Shown: positions 11,681 through 23,335 of the stretch, one piece after another
Layout: every line of letters starts with the position of its first letter
How positions within the stretch are numbered: the first letter of the stretch is position 1
NCBI GenBank assembly: GCA_963680875.1
Contig: OY804579.1
Span: forward strand, 54,698,036-54,762,035
DNA length: 64,000 bases
DNA from: Bathymodiolus brooksi
Taxonomy: Eukaryota; Mollusca; Bivalvia; Mytilida; Modiolidae
Direction of reading: 5' to 3'
Translations under genes and position numbers: made by a program
Notes under the pieces: generated by a model
The model's input: the letters and a program-made list of their open reading frames with translations, nothing else
The model's database searches: none
What the model was told of the DNA's origin: nothing

Positions 11681-11864
11681 ATACCGTAAAACCTGTATAT
11701 AGAGGGCACTCAATGGAACTTCAAAATGTTCCCTTTATGGGCAGTTGCCTGTTATATAGAGGTTAAAATTATATGCACTATTCATTAATGGGAAAAATGA
11801 GACTGCCCTTTATAGACAGTGATTTGCTATATAGAGGCACCCTTTAAGACATATTTGATTGTAT
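11681..11864. mobile_element. MITE with CAGT-AAACCTG-type ends, copy 1
   Basis: Starts 'accgtaaaacctgtatatag' and ends 'agacatatttgattgta', with internal 'tatatgcactattcattaat' and 'gccctttatagacagtg'. It is closely related to 61409-61588 over its whole length (same order, same internal motifs). The ends form an imperfect inverted repeat. Confidence 0.75.
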
Positions 11865-13777
11865 CAACATGTAAACAAACAAGCTGAAACATTTACACCA
11901 TAATCATTTGTTTATTAACTAGTATCTAAAGTACTTCATTCAAAATGAGCCTCCATTTTACTAAGTATTGACCCTTGTAATGACAACATTTTCCCTTGTA
12001 TTTGGTCAACCATGCAAGGTCACTTAGCTTTTATGTTATCAGTGACCATGTTTCAACAGTCTGTACATACAAAAAGTACAAGTACACTACAAATACTTTT
12101 TTTTATCTATATTTGACCTCTGATAAATCAAATTGCACTGGTAAACATACAGGTAACATGTTTACCGACACATATATTTAGATTGTGACCTAAGCTATAC
12201 TAAATGACAGGGTCTAGTGTCAACAGAGGTCATAATCAGGGTTTCTGCTATGCTCAGACATGTTCAGGACAATTGTCCTAAAACCAGAATTTCCCATCAG
12301 TGACAGTCATGCCTTAATAATGTAACCAAAAAAATGTCCTATAAGTTTTAAAAATTTAGGCCATTTCTAAAATCTTTAGGTAAATGACCTAAAAATTGCC
12401 CCAATCTGAAACCCTGATAATATCACCTAACATTTTGTCAATCTACTGATATCTCAACAAATTTTTATTTAGAATTAGATCTGTCCAACAGGTGATCTGT
12501 TTCTATAAATAAATATCATTTCTTGAAAATCACCTTGACAATCAACTAAATATTAATTTCTGGTAAAAAAAAGAGTACCATCACAGATGGATCACTGATG
12601 GCCAAACCATGACCACAAGTTCTGACATTACATGTACTATATATTATGATTGATGTGATAATTTGTTCCACTTTATACAGTCCTCGAAATGAAAATTTGG
12701 ATTTACTTCTCCGCATCAAATTCTAGAATTTATTTTTTATATATTCCTAAATAAAAACTGAAAAATTTACTGGTTAGAAGTTTTTCTGGTCTTGGGCCGG
12801 AGGACTGGTGATCATAGTGAGGACTGCTACTTTACAAATCTTTTGTTGCAACTTCATGTCATTTTAAGTGACAATTGCCTCAATGACGATTCCATACAAT
12901 GTTAATAGCAGTCATAACAAGTCTAATGAAAATGTTATATTTTTATAGCAGTACGTGCAAAAAACACTAGTAGCCTTCAGCCCCAGTCTAGTAAAAATTG
13001 GATTAGGCTAGTAAAAATTGCATACAATTTGCTTAATCAAAAAGAAAAAAATTCTTCTAAAATGCTGTTCTGGCTTGTTTGGCACAGACTGTTATAGTGT
13101 CTATTTGATTCAACTATAACTTTCATACTATGCATTAATAGGTATACAGGATTACCTAATTTAAAGATACATGTTAACCTAGTTTTTAACATTGCATTAT
13201 ATCTATATAAAGAAATAAACATGCTGATCCCAGGTTAACATGTATGACCCCAACATAAACTCTGTAATAGGACATGAATAATATATTGTAAAGAATACAA
13301 TTAAGCAATTGAACTACATTTCATCTTCAAGTAAACTATATTGTGTACCTTTTTCTATTTAAGTACATTTGTAGTATTAAAGTTTATGAATTGATTTTAT
13401 ATCGTTCTTTTATCACACAAATTTTAAGTTTCAAATTAAACTAATGCCTTTAATACTTTAATTACTGGTAAATAATTTGAACAAATCAACCGACGTTTTA
13501 ATATACGGTATTTAAAGTCCAACAAACATGACAAATCTACTGTCACTATAACATTTATTAATAGAAAACTAAATTGAACAGACAATATTTGTACATTCTA
13601 ATGCCAATTATCTTCAAACTCAATTAGCAGGCATTTGTACATTAATACATAATATTTATTCTTTTTTTATCAAACGACAATTAACTGATATGTTAAATTT
13701 TTAAACTCAATATTACATTTATATTTAAATTATTTGTACCCCAATATAATTGATATAAAAAACTTCTAATTTGACCA
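11865..13777. other. AT-rich, no supported gene
   Basis: Short open frames at 11996-12181 (+) and 13037-13222 (-) lack domain features and splice context. Nothing in this stretch matched the EEF2K alpha-kinase core when read by eye. Confidence 0.4.
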
Positions 13778-13862
13778 GGGTAGGGGTTATGATGTTTTAA
13801 TGCCACTTTCAACAATATTTCAGTTATATCGTGGTGGTCAGTTTTATTGGCGGAGGAAATAG
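13778..13862 (-). repeat. SINE tail fragment
   Basis: Contains 'actttcaacaatatttcag', 'ttatatcgtggtggtcag' and 'ttttattggcggaggaaa', the tail plus middle of the main SINE. The head is absent. Confidence 0.7.
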
Positions 13863-14506
13863 CACCTTGATCAGGGAGGGGGTTGGGGAATGTACAGTCC
13901 AGTCAGAGTTTTTAACTTGATGTTGTTATTTACTTTCTTGCCCCTGCCAGTGACTGTAAATTTCATGTATGATTCACTTGACAAGTCAAGCATGGAATTT
14001 TCAATCGTCAAGAAGACATCTACATATATATACATGTATAAATGAACAGAGCTGGACAACATAGACAATGAAAATCCAATCCCATACAAACATAATGAAT
14101 AATATATATAGGAGTAGCACTTAAATTGCAAAACAATGTACATTGTACGTGTACTGATTGATGCCTACAAATAATCATAATAAATAACCCATCTGGACAC
14201 TTCAGACCTCAGTCTTTCTTCCTCATGTTTACTTCATTAATCTTAATTACTGAAGATGATGTAAACAAGTATTAAATAGATATTGATGGATCATCTCTAT
14301 ATGACTTAATCTTGATCTTTATTTAAATCTAACTTCTTATGGCAGTTCATTTAAAAAAACAAATAAATCATCAAACATCTACCTTCATCTTTTTGACATG
14401 GTATATAATTTACTAAGCTTCCTTCTGAATGCTCCATTTAAATTTAATTCTACACCAAAGAGTAAAAACTTTTTTTTAGAATACTGTGATGCACGTCATG
14501 TATTAT
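13863..14506. other. No supported gene
   Basis: A minus-strand open frame of 90 codons at 13871-14143 has a possible donor (GTAAAT, near 13932), but no recognisable domain and no linked exon. Otherwise AT-rich. Confidence 0.35.
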
Positions 14507-15285
14507 GAAAATTAGTAAGAAAGGATATTGATGTAAATGAACATGAGAGACTATCCAACATTACACTAAGACATAAATTAAAGTAAAGAAACAGCTTGTA
14601 GTAAGAAATATTATGGATATAAATGAACATGAGAGACTATCCAACATTACACTAAGACATAAATTAAAGTAAAGAAACAGCTTGTAGTAAGAAATATTAT
14701 GGATATAAATGAACATGAGAGACTATCCAACATTACACTAAGACATAAATTAAAGTAAAGAAACAGCTTGTAGTAAGAAATATTATGGATATAAATGAAC
14801 ATGAGAGACTATCCAACATTACACTAAGACATAAATTAAAGTAAAGAAACAGCTTGTAGTAAGAAATATTATGGATATAAATGAACATGAGAGACTATCC
14901 AACATTACACTAAGACATAAATTAAAGTAAAGAAACAGCTTGTAGTAAGAAAGGATATTGATGTAAATGAACATGAGAGACTATCCAACATTACACTAAG
15001 ACATAAATTAAAGTCAAGGAACAGGTTGTAGTAAGAAACGATATAGATGTAAATGAACATGAGAGACTATCCAACATTACACTAAGACATAAATTAAAGT
15101 CAAGGAACAGGTTGTAGTAAGAAAGGATATTGATGTAAATGAACATGAGAGACTATCCAACATTACACTAAGACATAAATTAAAGTAAAGAAACAGCTTG
15201 TAGTAAGAAATATTATGGATATTATAAATGAACATGAGAGACTATCCAACATTACACTAAGACATAAATTAAGTCAAGGTTTAAA
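14507..15285 (+). repeat. 86-bp minisatellite, 9 copies
   Basis: The anchor 'gagagactatccaacattac' starts at 14545, 14631, 14717, 14803, 14889, 14975, 15061, 15147 and 15236, giving spacing of 86 bp except 89 for the last. Two variants alternate: 'aatattatggatataaatg' and 'aaggatattgatgtaaatg'. Units 6 and 7 also carry AGTCAAGGAACAGG in place of AGTAAAGAAACAGC. Repeated variant blocks suggest unequal exchange of multi-unit segments. Confidence 0.95.
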
Positions 15286-15345
15286 CAGGGAAGGCCAACA
15301 ATTTCACCAAATATCAACAAAACAAACAACCACCTCTCATCTCAA
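15285..15345 (+). repeat. Fragment of inverted-repeat element (copy of 35 kb arm)
   Basis: 'ccaacaatttcaccaaatat' followed by 'caaaacaaacaaccacctct' matches the complement of 35446-35510 and of 31484-31545. It abuts the end of the 86-bp minisatellite. Confidence 0.6.
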
Positions 15346-15571
15346 ATCATTGAACACAAAAAATATCATGACATATGGTGTTGGAAATCCAGGTAATGGC
15401 ATAGGACAGGCATAAAAATGTGGCATAGTTAAACCGGTTAATAGCATTCTTTTCTGACTAAAAACAAAGATTGTTTTTTACAAATAAAGATATATCATCC
15501 AATTAATACAAAAAATAACAGATACATACAGCTAACTCACAAATATCATAACCTCTATTCATAGTACTTAC

Positions 15572-15609
15572 GTTCTATAACACTGCCTCATTGCTCCTCT
15601 TGTAAATGG
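15572..15609 (-). CDS. EEF2K coding exon 2 (38 nt)
   Basis: Minus-strand micro-exon between an acceptor (TATTACAG) and a donor (GTAAGTAC). It translates to PFTRGAMRQCYRT plus two bases (phase 2). This matches the segment of vertebrate eEF2K that opens the alpha-kinase domain (PFGRGAMRECFRT in human), including the conserved RGAMR of the nucleotide-binding region. It joins in frame to the exon at 16683-17102, which ends on a complete codon. The following exons, holding the rest of the alpha-kinase domain and the Sel1-like C-terminal repeats, were not found further left and may lie outside the window. Confidence 0.85.
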
Positions 15610-16682
15610 CTGTAATATAAAAAAAAAAATTCTTAAATTAAAAAACATATTAATGAATTTTGGAATTTTTTCCCAATTGGTGACAAAAAATTGTGAGAAA
15701 ATATCACATTTTTAGATAGGGCAACTGTTCATACTGATTAATAATTGAAAGAAGTCATTTACTAAGTTTTTTTCTAATAACCAAGAATAGCTGCCATAGA
15801 TTCAGCTTATTTTGTGACTACCATATATCTTTATGAATGATTCAATACGTCTCAAACCTCATCTCAAATAACTCAGATGACAAGAGAACACAAAGGTTAA
15901 ATCTACTCAGTCAATACTTTTGAATTCATTTTATTATTGAATCCTGAAAGGTCACCAATTTTGATAAATTTGTGGCTAAACATAAACCACAAAATTTATT
16001 GCATACTTTAGTGCATATATAATATTAGGAGCAGTGATAAAAAAAAATACAAACATGAATTCATAATTAATGAAGATTATGTATTTGGCCAATCCATGAA
16101 AATTGATACCAACACAGAGATACTTGCAACTCGCATCAACTGTGTAAATGTTAGCATGCTCAACATGAGCTATAATACCATGGGTTCTGTCTTGATCTGG
16201 TCAAAGCAGAGACTTTGAAATTGGTATAAATTTGCTGCTTCTCATTTAGCATGTTTAGACACAAAGCATTCACGAATGAGAGCTAAATCTAGATGGCTCA
16301 GAAATGTATCTGTGGAAGGACATATGATGATGTCTACCTGTTTACTATTGTTTCAGCGAACTAGCTATAACCCATAAAGGCATAATGATACATTTTGGGA
16401 TGTTTCAGCAAATACAGTTTATAGTACTACATATATATTAGAGTAAAGAAATACAAAGCAAGTAAATATTGGATGGTAATTAGAAAATGTATTAGGCAGA
16501 TAACAATTTTAATCTAAAAAAGTATCTGACTTGACTAGTAATTTCCTAAGATCCTTGCCACTGACCACTAGCATTGTTCATGTATGTCTTTGTAAAATAG
16601 AATATGTAATGCAATCAGTCAGACATTATTCTGAAATCATACATGACCAAAACAATGTTATTGAAAACCAAATGTTGATTAC
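15610..16682 (-). other. EEF2K intron between the two exons
   Basis: 1,073-bp intron with donor GTAATC and acceptor TTACAG. AT-rich. No repeat from the other families was recognised inside it. Confidence 0.75.
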
Positions 16683-17102
16683 CTTAGCTTCCAATTTAAC
16701 TTGTACTTCATCTGTACACCAAATCTTTTTATGTGGATTATATCTATGTCGGATACATATTTCAGCTTTACCTTTATCTATGTGAAATGTAGCCCACGGA
16801 TCATTTTCGTGCACAGCTCTTGCTCTGTTGATTGCTTTCATCCAGTTCATTTTTGCTCTATTTGCATTAATATTCCTATTTATTTCAAGTCTAACAGTGG
16901 GTGCATTTGCAAGTGCTCTTGATAAACGTCTCTGTCTTAATGTCATGAAAGCTTTCGGCTTTTCTTCCGTCTCGCTTTCCGATTCTCTCTCATCGGAGGC
17001 TTCACTTCCTTTATCATTACGATCAATATCCTCGTCATCAAACAATGTAATTGGGAAGAGAAAAATCTCTCCTTCACTACTTACTGAAGATGATAGAGAC
17101 AT
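16683..17102 (-). CDS. EEF2K first coding exon (N-terminus, 140 aa)
   Basis: Encodes the N-terminus of eukaryotic elongation factor 2 kinase, the calcium/calmodulin-dependent alpha-kinase that phosphorylates eEF2 and slows translation elongation in the cytosol. Start ATG at 17102 in context AACAATG. Residues 1-50 are acidic and serine-rich, with a FLFPITLFDD patch resembling the 'YFICPITDD' region of the human protein. Residues 84-140 hold the calmodulin-binding/pre-kinase segment: NWMKAINRARAV, then NDPWATFHI, RHRYNP and DEVQVKLEAK, matching human 'AWKHAIQKAKHM', 'DPWAEFHL' and 'RHRYNA' in order and spacing. The exon ends in AAG before donor GTAATC, on a codon boundary. Identification rests on remembered family sequence, but the agreement runs over two exons. 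Confidence 0.9.
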
Positions 17103-17574
17103 TGTTACAAATGAAAAATTAACTTAAACAGACTAAAATTTTTATCATTCTGTATGCCATCCAATCTGCAGTTTCTCATGATGTGTTGATCTGTTAACTG
17201 CAACCCATAATGCTGAAATTATAACAATCAGGCAATGATAGATACAGTACAATAAATTTAACACAATATATTATGGTCACTTTTTATTGCAACAAGAAGG
17301 AGAAGGAAAATACTAATTTCCGTCAATAAATTCAGTCTAATGGTCAACACAAAATATGAATTCAAATATACAAAATACATAAGAAATGTATCACAATGAT
17401 GAGTTATACTATGTATGATAGACATGGTAGAACAATGTTTTTGTTATCGACAGAAGTTCATAATAAGAGATTGAAGATACCAAAGGGGTATTCAGAAACC
17501 GTATATCGAAGAAGAACAGACAACACAATGGCCAAAAGAAAAAGTACAAAAGGACAAACAAGATGAACTGTGAG
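17103..17574. other. Upstream of EEF2K start; no promoter resolved
   Basis: AT-rich sequence with no clear TATA/Inr pair. A short 5' UTR followed by an upstream intron is possible: a minus-strand CTGCAG acceptor-like site lies near 17168-17173. Confidence 0.35.
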
Positions 17575-17965
17575 CTAATGCTCACTTATGATACCCCCGC
17601 TCTTCGGCAAACAGGAAGTAGGAAACTGATGGGTCCAAAAACGCTTCCCACGATATGGTATACCTATATGACGCTTGTGACCAAATATCAGATCTCTGCC
17701 ATCAATAGTTGCTGAGAAAATTGTGATGAAAAATGTGCATATATGTTCAATGTGTATAAAAACCAACTAAGTCGGCAAACAGGAAGTAGGAATCTGACGG
17801 GTCCAAAAACGCTACCCACAATATGGTATACCTATATGACGCTTGTGACCAAATATCAGATTTCTGTCATCAACAGTTACTGAGAAAAATGCGACGAAAA
17901 ATATCTTGGACGGACAGAGGTAAAACAGTATACCCCCCTCCCCCTTCGGGGAGCGGGGGTATAAC
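17575..17965. mobile_element. GGGGGTAT-ended element with ~165-bp monomers, copy 1
   Basis: Left end 'cttatgatacccccgctc' and right end 'gagcgggggtataacaacg' are inverted repeats. Between them are two direct copies of a ~165-bp monomer, each starting 'ggcaaacaggaagtaggaa' (17606 and 17772) and containing 'gtccaaaaacgct' and 'tgacgcttgtgaccaaatat'. A GGACGGACAG motif precedes the right end. The same plan and the CAAACAGGAAGTAG box recur at 57001-57560. Non-coding. Confidence 0.8.
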
Positions 17966-18469
17966 AACGATCTACAAAACATACACATAAAACTAAAGAT
18001 TGTGTAACATGAACACTCTTGTATTGAAATTTTCTGATAATTGAAATTTTTAACTTTTAAGACAGGTAAGAAATGTATTAAGAGGTGTCAACAATTTAGA
18101 TCATATTATAAAAAGTATGAATATTAAAATAATACATATATATATATACTTGGACAAAATTGTTTTAATGCGTTTTGAAGACGACGAATGTACTATACGA
18201 TGTATGTACATGTATTTGTATCTTTTGCTTGTAATTACAAGTAAATGGATACCTTATAAAAATGACATACATCACCATCAGTCATGGCAGTGTCTAGTCT
18301 GACCTTTTTGACCCTGCACATTCAGATTTTTATTTCTCACATTATTTTACAGATATGCATTATATGGACAAAAAAAATTATGCATCGTCAGATGGTCTAA
18401 CGGTATACATTATTTGCAATTAATTAAAATTAAATGTTTGTTGTATCTTTTTTCGTTGACGATATACTA
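17966..18469. other. No gene recognised
   Basis: AT-rich with a TA microsatellite near 18136-18150. A 61-codon plus-strand open frame at 18117-18302 has no supporting feature. Confidence 0.45.
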
Positions 18470-18750
18470 ACAACCAGTACATCATCTCTTTTGGTGTCAT
18501 GTCATCAGTCCACACGCTCAGCACCTGTACTCCAGGTGTCATGTCATCAGTTGCCACGCTCAGCACCTGTCCTCCAGCCCAATACCAGTACAATATCTCT
18601 TTAGGTGTCATGTCATCAGTCCCCACGCTCAGCACCTGTCCTCCATACCAGTACAACATCTCTTTTGGTGTCATGTCATCAGTCCCCACGTTCAGCATGT
18701 CATCAGTCCCCACGCTCAGCACCTGTCCTCCAGCCCAATACCAGTAAAAC
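18470..18750. repeat. Irregular minisatellite
   Basis: The block 'ggtgtcatgtcatcagtc', 'cacgctcagcacctgt' and 'cctccagcccaataccagta' is repeated about five times with internal deletions, giving unit lengths from about 37 to 75 bp. Open frames on both strands are products of the repeat (LSVGTDDMTP-type peptides) and are not annotated as genes. Confidence 0.85.
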
Positions 18751-20561
18751 TTTGTTCGGACCAGTAAATTTTTCCTTTTTTTTAAGAACTATATAAAAAT
18801 AAATTCAAGGATTTGATTCAGACCAGAAAATTAAGATTTCCATTTTGAGGACTGTGTCATGGTTCATATTTTCAACTGATCAATGAATGACGAGTCTACT
18901 AAATCTTTAGGTATCATAGAGCTGTTGTCCAGTTGGTCAATATATTAAACTGTCTTATAATTATTAGTTGGTCAAAGAGGAATGAAAGGTTACATGACAT
19001 GACCTTAAACAGGATGTTTTAGATTGCCAGAGAATTTTTTTTTAAATATTCAACAAACAAGAAATTTTAATTAGACTGATATGTATGTTATATGTAATAA
19101 TAAAAATAATATAAACAGAAAACGGTTAAACTTACACATCTGACATGCAATTCCAAATTCTTAGTAGGTCTTTTTTACAAGTATTTTTAACAAATCTTTT
19201 TTTATCAACTGCAATAAATGATTTTTTTTTATTAAAAAAAAAAAGATTGATCACTATCTACTTTCATCAATCAGGTAAATTGGACAAATATTTCCATCTG
19301 TCATACAACTAAAACCTGTGGCTAATAGTCAGAATAATGGACAAGCTGGTAAAAATGTTAATGTCAACCCTTGCCTGATGTTTTGTTAGATTAAAGACAA
19401 AACATCAGGAAAGGGTCGACATTTACATTTTACATCTTTGATGAAATCGGTCGTTAAATGTTTTTACAACAAAATTTATAAAAGAACAACTTGATACCAA
19501 TGAATTTTACAACATTTTATAAATTTTAGCATTTTTATTTATTTTGTTCACTTATCCCATTGGACAAGTAGCAGACAACATTTACTAGCCCAAACCAAAC
19601 TTTTACTTATCTCTGGCTACCGGACTACTGCTGATGTCAAGCCATGTCAGGGAAAATATTTGAGAAGAGATAATCATCCTGTGGCTCAGATAAATCACCC
19701 TCTAGCTCAGAACAATTCACATCAGATTACAACACTACTTGGGCCAATATTGAACATTTTTTTTTACAAAATAATGTGCTTTGTAGGAATTAACAAGAAA
19801 GGAAGTTTTATATAGTACATGCAAGTCAATTGCAAGACCATTTCACGTTGTTCTTTGCACAGAAATCTGAAATTTTATCAATAAAAAAAAACCTTGTTAA
19901 CTGAAAGTCTTCTATATCCTTGAGCATGTTGAGCACATACATTCAATTTAAAGGAATCTGGTTCCTACACTCTAGAAGAAGAGTGGGTAATAAAATTATA
20001 GTGACAGGGGTTTTTAATTGACAACATTTCAGATTCCTGTGCGACATTGTAAAAGATTAAATTGTGTATTACGTAACATTACAGGCTTTATAACAAGGAA
20101 GAACTTAATTGGCAATTTTTACTTCCTAGATCTCTAGCCTATACTAACTGATCTTCCATGTCCATAATAATATTGTGGTTCAAAGAAATTATCATCTATT
20201 TAAGAGCAAGTGATATTAGTCTACAATACGACATGATAGTATAGGCATCTAAATGATCTATTCAAACTTTTTTCCATGCGATGACATAATCTCGATTCCA
20301 CTTCTTTTTGTTCTTTGACGGGGTATATGAAATTATGTTTTATATTTGTCCATCCACAGGCGCTTGTACATCTGGACGTGACATTGTCAAATATTAATTT
20401 GTGTCTTCTGTAACATTACAAGCTTAATGATTCCCTGGCTTAATCAAGAAAAGGGCGCATTAAATCAGCAAGTTCCAACTTTCAGTTTCCATTTCCTACT
20501 TCAAAATCAAATTTCCAACAAATCAATTTTTATTCACTTTTGTGTGCATCTAAAAACCTAC
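18751..20561. other. AT-rich, no gene; one hairpin
   Basis: Contains the inverted repeat at 19359-19424. Otherwise no exon, RNA gene or shared repeat was recognised. Confidence 0.45.
19359..19424. repeat. Hairpin with ~27-nt arms
   Basis: 'aatgtcaacccttgcctgat' and the bases after it are complementary to 'atcaggaaagggtcgacatt' and the bases before it, with two mismatches around a ~10-nt loop. Possibly a small foldback element; no duplication at its borders was noticed. Confidence 0.75.
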
Positions 20562-20800
20562 CATGACACAACTTTTCCTTCCTCTGAACAAATTAGAACT
20601 GCAATAAAATTATAACTTCCACAAAAAGTAATCCTGGTTTTCCTTCGAGCTGCTTCCACTGTGTTGACAAGTAAACCAATGAATAAGCACATGTCCGTCC
20701 TCGAACTTGTTTACTGCTACGTGCAGTCAGCAAGTAACGAAGGTCAATGTCGATTTGTACAACGGGAGTCGAAACGTCCCGAATGTTCATTATCAAGAGG
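20562..20800 (-). promoter_or_regulatory. CpG-enriched block, candidate promoter/5' UTR
   Basis: This block is richer in CG dinucleotides than the AT-rich sequence around it (for example 'gtccgtcctcgaac', 'ctacgtgcag', 'caacgggagtcgaaacgtcc'). On the minus strand it ends at a possible donor GTAGGTTTTTAG (about 20550-20561). It could be the promoter and untranslated first exon of EEF2K, about 3.5 kb upstream of the start codon. Only composition and one splice-like site support this. Confidence 0.25.
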
Positions 20801-20849
20801 CCTACTTATTTCATTTCATTTCAAATATTTTATTGATAAATCAAATTAG

Positions 20850-21305
20850 ACAATAGGATTGGATAACAACAACACTGAGATGGAACAATTAGAAAACAAT
20901 TTACATAAGACATAGAGCAATCTACCCATCATGTATACATGCAATTCATCTTAATTACCAAGCATAAACACATGTATATTAATAGCAGAATCATACAAAC
21001 AAAATAAAAAAGATTTTTCCCTTTCTTTCCCTTCTCGTTCCCTTTCTTTTCGTTTTTTGTTAATAGGTATGATATAATACGTATATTATTAGCAGAATCA
21101 TACAAAAAAAGTGTTTTTCCTTTTTTCCCCTTTTTCTTTTCTTTTTCCCTTGTTAGTCCTTGTTAATAATAATAGGTATGATATAATTTGGAATAGCCAA
21201 ATTATGGCTTTATATTTAAGCTATTATTATTTATAATATTAATGATGATGAATTGGCATAGCATGATGGATAGATTGAACTTACATTTAACACACAATAT
21301 ACAAC
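20850..21305. repeat. T/C-rich low-complexity stretch with duplication
   Basis: 'agcagaatcatacaaa' followed by a TTTTTCCCTTT run and 'taataggtatgatataa' occurs twice (about 20987-21078 and 21092-21186). No coding potential. Confidence 0.6.
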
Positions 21306-22254
21306 ATGTACAGGGGCGTAGCTGGAAGTAAAACTATGTGCAATCAAAGAACTTCGGCGAGGGGTCTGGGGGACGCCTAAGGCCCTGGTAGGGGGACCAG
21401 GGGGCTAAGTCCCCCGGAAAGCCGGCGCTTCTAGCAATTAGAGAGGGCAATTCCTGTTGTTAAATCGCTCCTTTTTTTATCATCACGTTTCATACAGAAA
21501 ATATGCATCGGTTGACAGAACACTTCAAGAAATTAATATATATGAACAAAGGAAATATGAGGTACAACACCTGTTAAAAAAGAAATGCCTTGATTCCTGA
21601 AACCTGCGACTTGTTCCTATAAATTCAGTTTTATATATTAAAATACCGTCCACCTTGGTTATTAACATTTTATTTTTAGAAAGCTAGCGAATCATCAATG
21701 TTTGTTCGGATGGATACTAAATATTTGCTTTTTAAAAAGCTTTGCTGATTAACGGAGATGTTACAAAGTACAACTGAAAAAATATTTAAACAAAAATAGG
21801 AACACGTTATTGCATGCACCTTTTGATTCGCAGTCTGTTCATATTGCCATATTGTCCACTTGTTTTAAGTGTTATTTTGTATATTTGTAATCAAAATTTG
21901 GCAATACAAAATAATTCAAAATGATGAAAGTAATGAATTCCTGCTGTAAAAATCAAAACACATATAGTAGTTTGCGTTATTTGAATTTAATGTCCGTAGC
22001 CAAAATCAATATGACGAGATTTTCCTAAAGTAAATGAGCGCATGACTCTGTCGATGTCAATGTCAATATCTCTGTGCACATGCAGTAGACGTTACGCGCG
22101 CTATTGGTGATACTTTGACTAAATAGAACATAAAATAAAGAACAATACATCAAAACACACCCACACCACCTCCATCCCGACCAAACCCACGGTATGCAAA
22201 CACAAATAAGGAAGAAAAAAATGAAAAAGAAGACGCGAAACATTCTTTTCAATG

Positions 22255-22555
22255 TTAATTATGTGTAACGTCAAGTATCACCAACATCGCGCGTAACGTC
22301 AGTACAGCTAAAGAAGTCAGACGGTCCTGCAGCATTGTTGTCCTCAAGTACGTTTTAAGGCGACGAAGAACAGAGAATGAACTCCCCGTCGTAGCTGTGC
22401 TGGCAGGCATGGTGTAAAGTATCAACAAAACGGTGCTGATCGAAGGATAGAGCTCTTCGTTTGTGACGTTAAGGGTGTCCTTCAGAATCGATGGTTTAGC
22501 AGTTGTCAATGTTGCCCAACGGGCTTTCCACCTTTTGATTTCGGCTTTAAAACAT
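22255..22555 (-). pseudogene. hAT transposase C-terminal dimerisation domain fragment
   Basis: Minus-strand reading: EIKRWKARW, then ELYPSISTVLLILYTMPAST, GSSFSVLRRLKTYLRTTM and DRLTSLAVL. This is the standard order of the hAT C-terminal dimerisation region (a W-rich lead, YP..., LL.LP.STA, .RSFS.L.RIK.YLR..M, .RL..LA.L). The usual Pro of 'LPVSTA' is kept as MPAST. The frame ends at TAA near 22256 and is not joined to the upstream part in one frame, so it is a relic. Confidence 0.85.
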
Positions 22556-22602
22556 AACTATGTCGCAACGTAAATCGGTTTTGTATGTTTCAAATATAAC
22601 GT

Positions 22603-22824
22603 CTACGGTCTATCTGGTGTTAGTCTAGGCAAGTTCATTGGTATCAAGTATTGTGCCTGGTATCTGCCGCCATTTTCAAGTAATCTCGCGGTAAGCTCTG
22701 TTATGTAATAGTCCATAAACGGGTAGTACATAGATCTGTCGGTCCGTTCTCCTTGGAATAGTCGGTAGAATTTCAAACTGATCGGCAATAGAAACGGCCA
22801 TATCAAATAACGATCGGGTCCCAC
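22603..22824 (-). pseudogene. hAT transposase fragment upstream of dimerisation domain
   Basis: 73-codon minus-strand frame containing SMYYPFMDYYITELTARL. This resembles the 'YYR..IF.PFLD..I.EL..RF' stretch that precedes the dimerisation domain in DUF4371/ZMYM-type hAT transposases. It lies just upstream, in transcription order, of the 22255-22555 fragment and is separated by stops. Confidence 0.65.
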
Positions 22825-23061
22825 ACAGTTTGGTCGTTTCGTTCCGAAGTTAACTGATTAATAACAACTTCACTCTCTTTGACAGCTTCTACCAGATCGC
22901 ATATAAAACACGTTATAATGATTATTAATTATACTGAAAAAGTGGGATTCTTCCCATGTCAGTAATAATATTTTTTAGTGCAAGCAAAAAAATTTTTTTT
23001 ATGCCGAAATGATGTGCAAGCAATTGCTTTTTTGCGTAAAGGCAGCTACGCGCCTGATGTA

Positions 23062-23335
23062 AACTGAAATTATGAAATCAAAATCACTAATTACGTGAGG
23101 TCCACCATATCAATATGAATTAACTCTTTTTCAGTGTATATATTTATAATTGAATAAAGGGAATTTGGGAGAGATGGAGGAAGAAGAGACAAATAAGTAA
23201 ATAAGGAGGGGGGGGGGGAAATATCTAAACAAAATAGTGATTGAGATAGGCAAGTACAAATTGGATAAAGGGGGAGGAGGAGGGAGACCTGAATAATTGA
23301 AAGATTTACAGCTATTAGGCCTACTTATGTTACAG
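23062..23335. repeat. Purine-rich tract with G run
   Basis: Contains 'ggagagatggaggaagaag', a run of about 13 G (around 23206-23218) and 'gggggaggaggagggag'. It lies between the hAT end and the LINE. Low complexity. Confidence 0.7.

Larger units (their letters stand above)
21311..23056 (-). mobile_element. Decayed hAT-superfamily DNA transposon
   Basis: Terminal inverted repeats: left CAGGGGCGTAGCTGG, right (complement) CAGGCGCGTAGCTGCC. A 5-bp direct repeat ATGTA flanks the element (21306-21310 and 23057-23061). Inside on the minus strand are two transposase fragments, including the hAT dimerisation domain. At 1,746 bp it is shorter than an autonomous hAT of this type, and its reading frame is broken. 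The left subterminal region has the inverted CCCCC/GGGGG boxes seen at 26.5 kb. Confidence 0.85.

Noticed and set aside
4795..15285. Regular direct repeats considered as CRISPR arrays
   Set aside because: The arrays are continuous tandem repeats without unique spacers, and the context is animal nuclear DNA.
18420..18796. Open frames on both strands with repeated TDDMTP or SSVPTLST peptides
   Set aside because: Products of the irregular minisatellite; unit lengths vary and break the frame.
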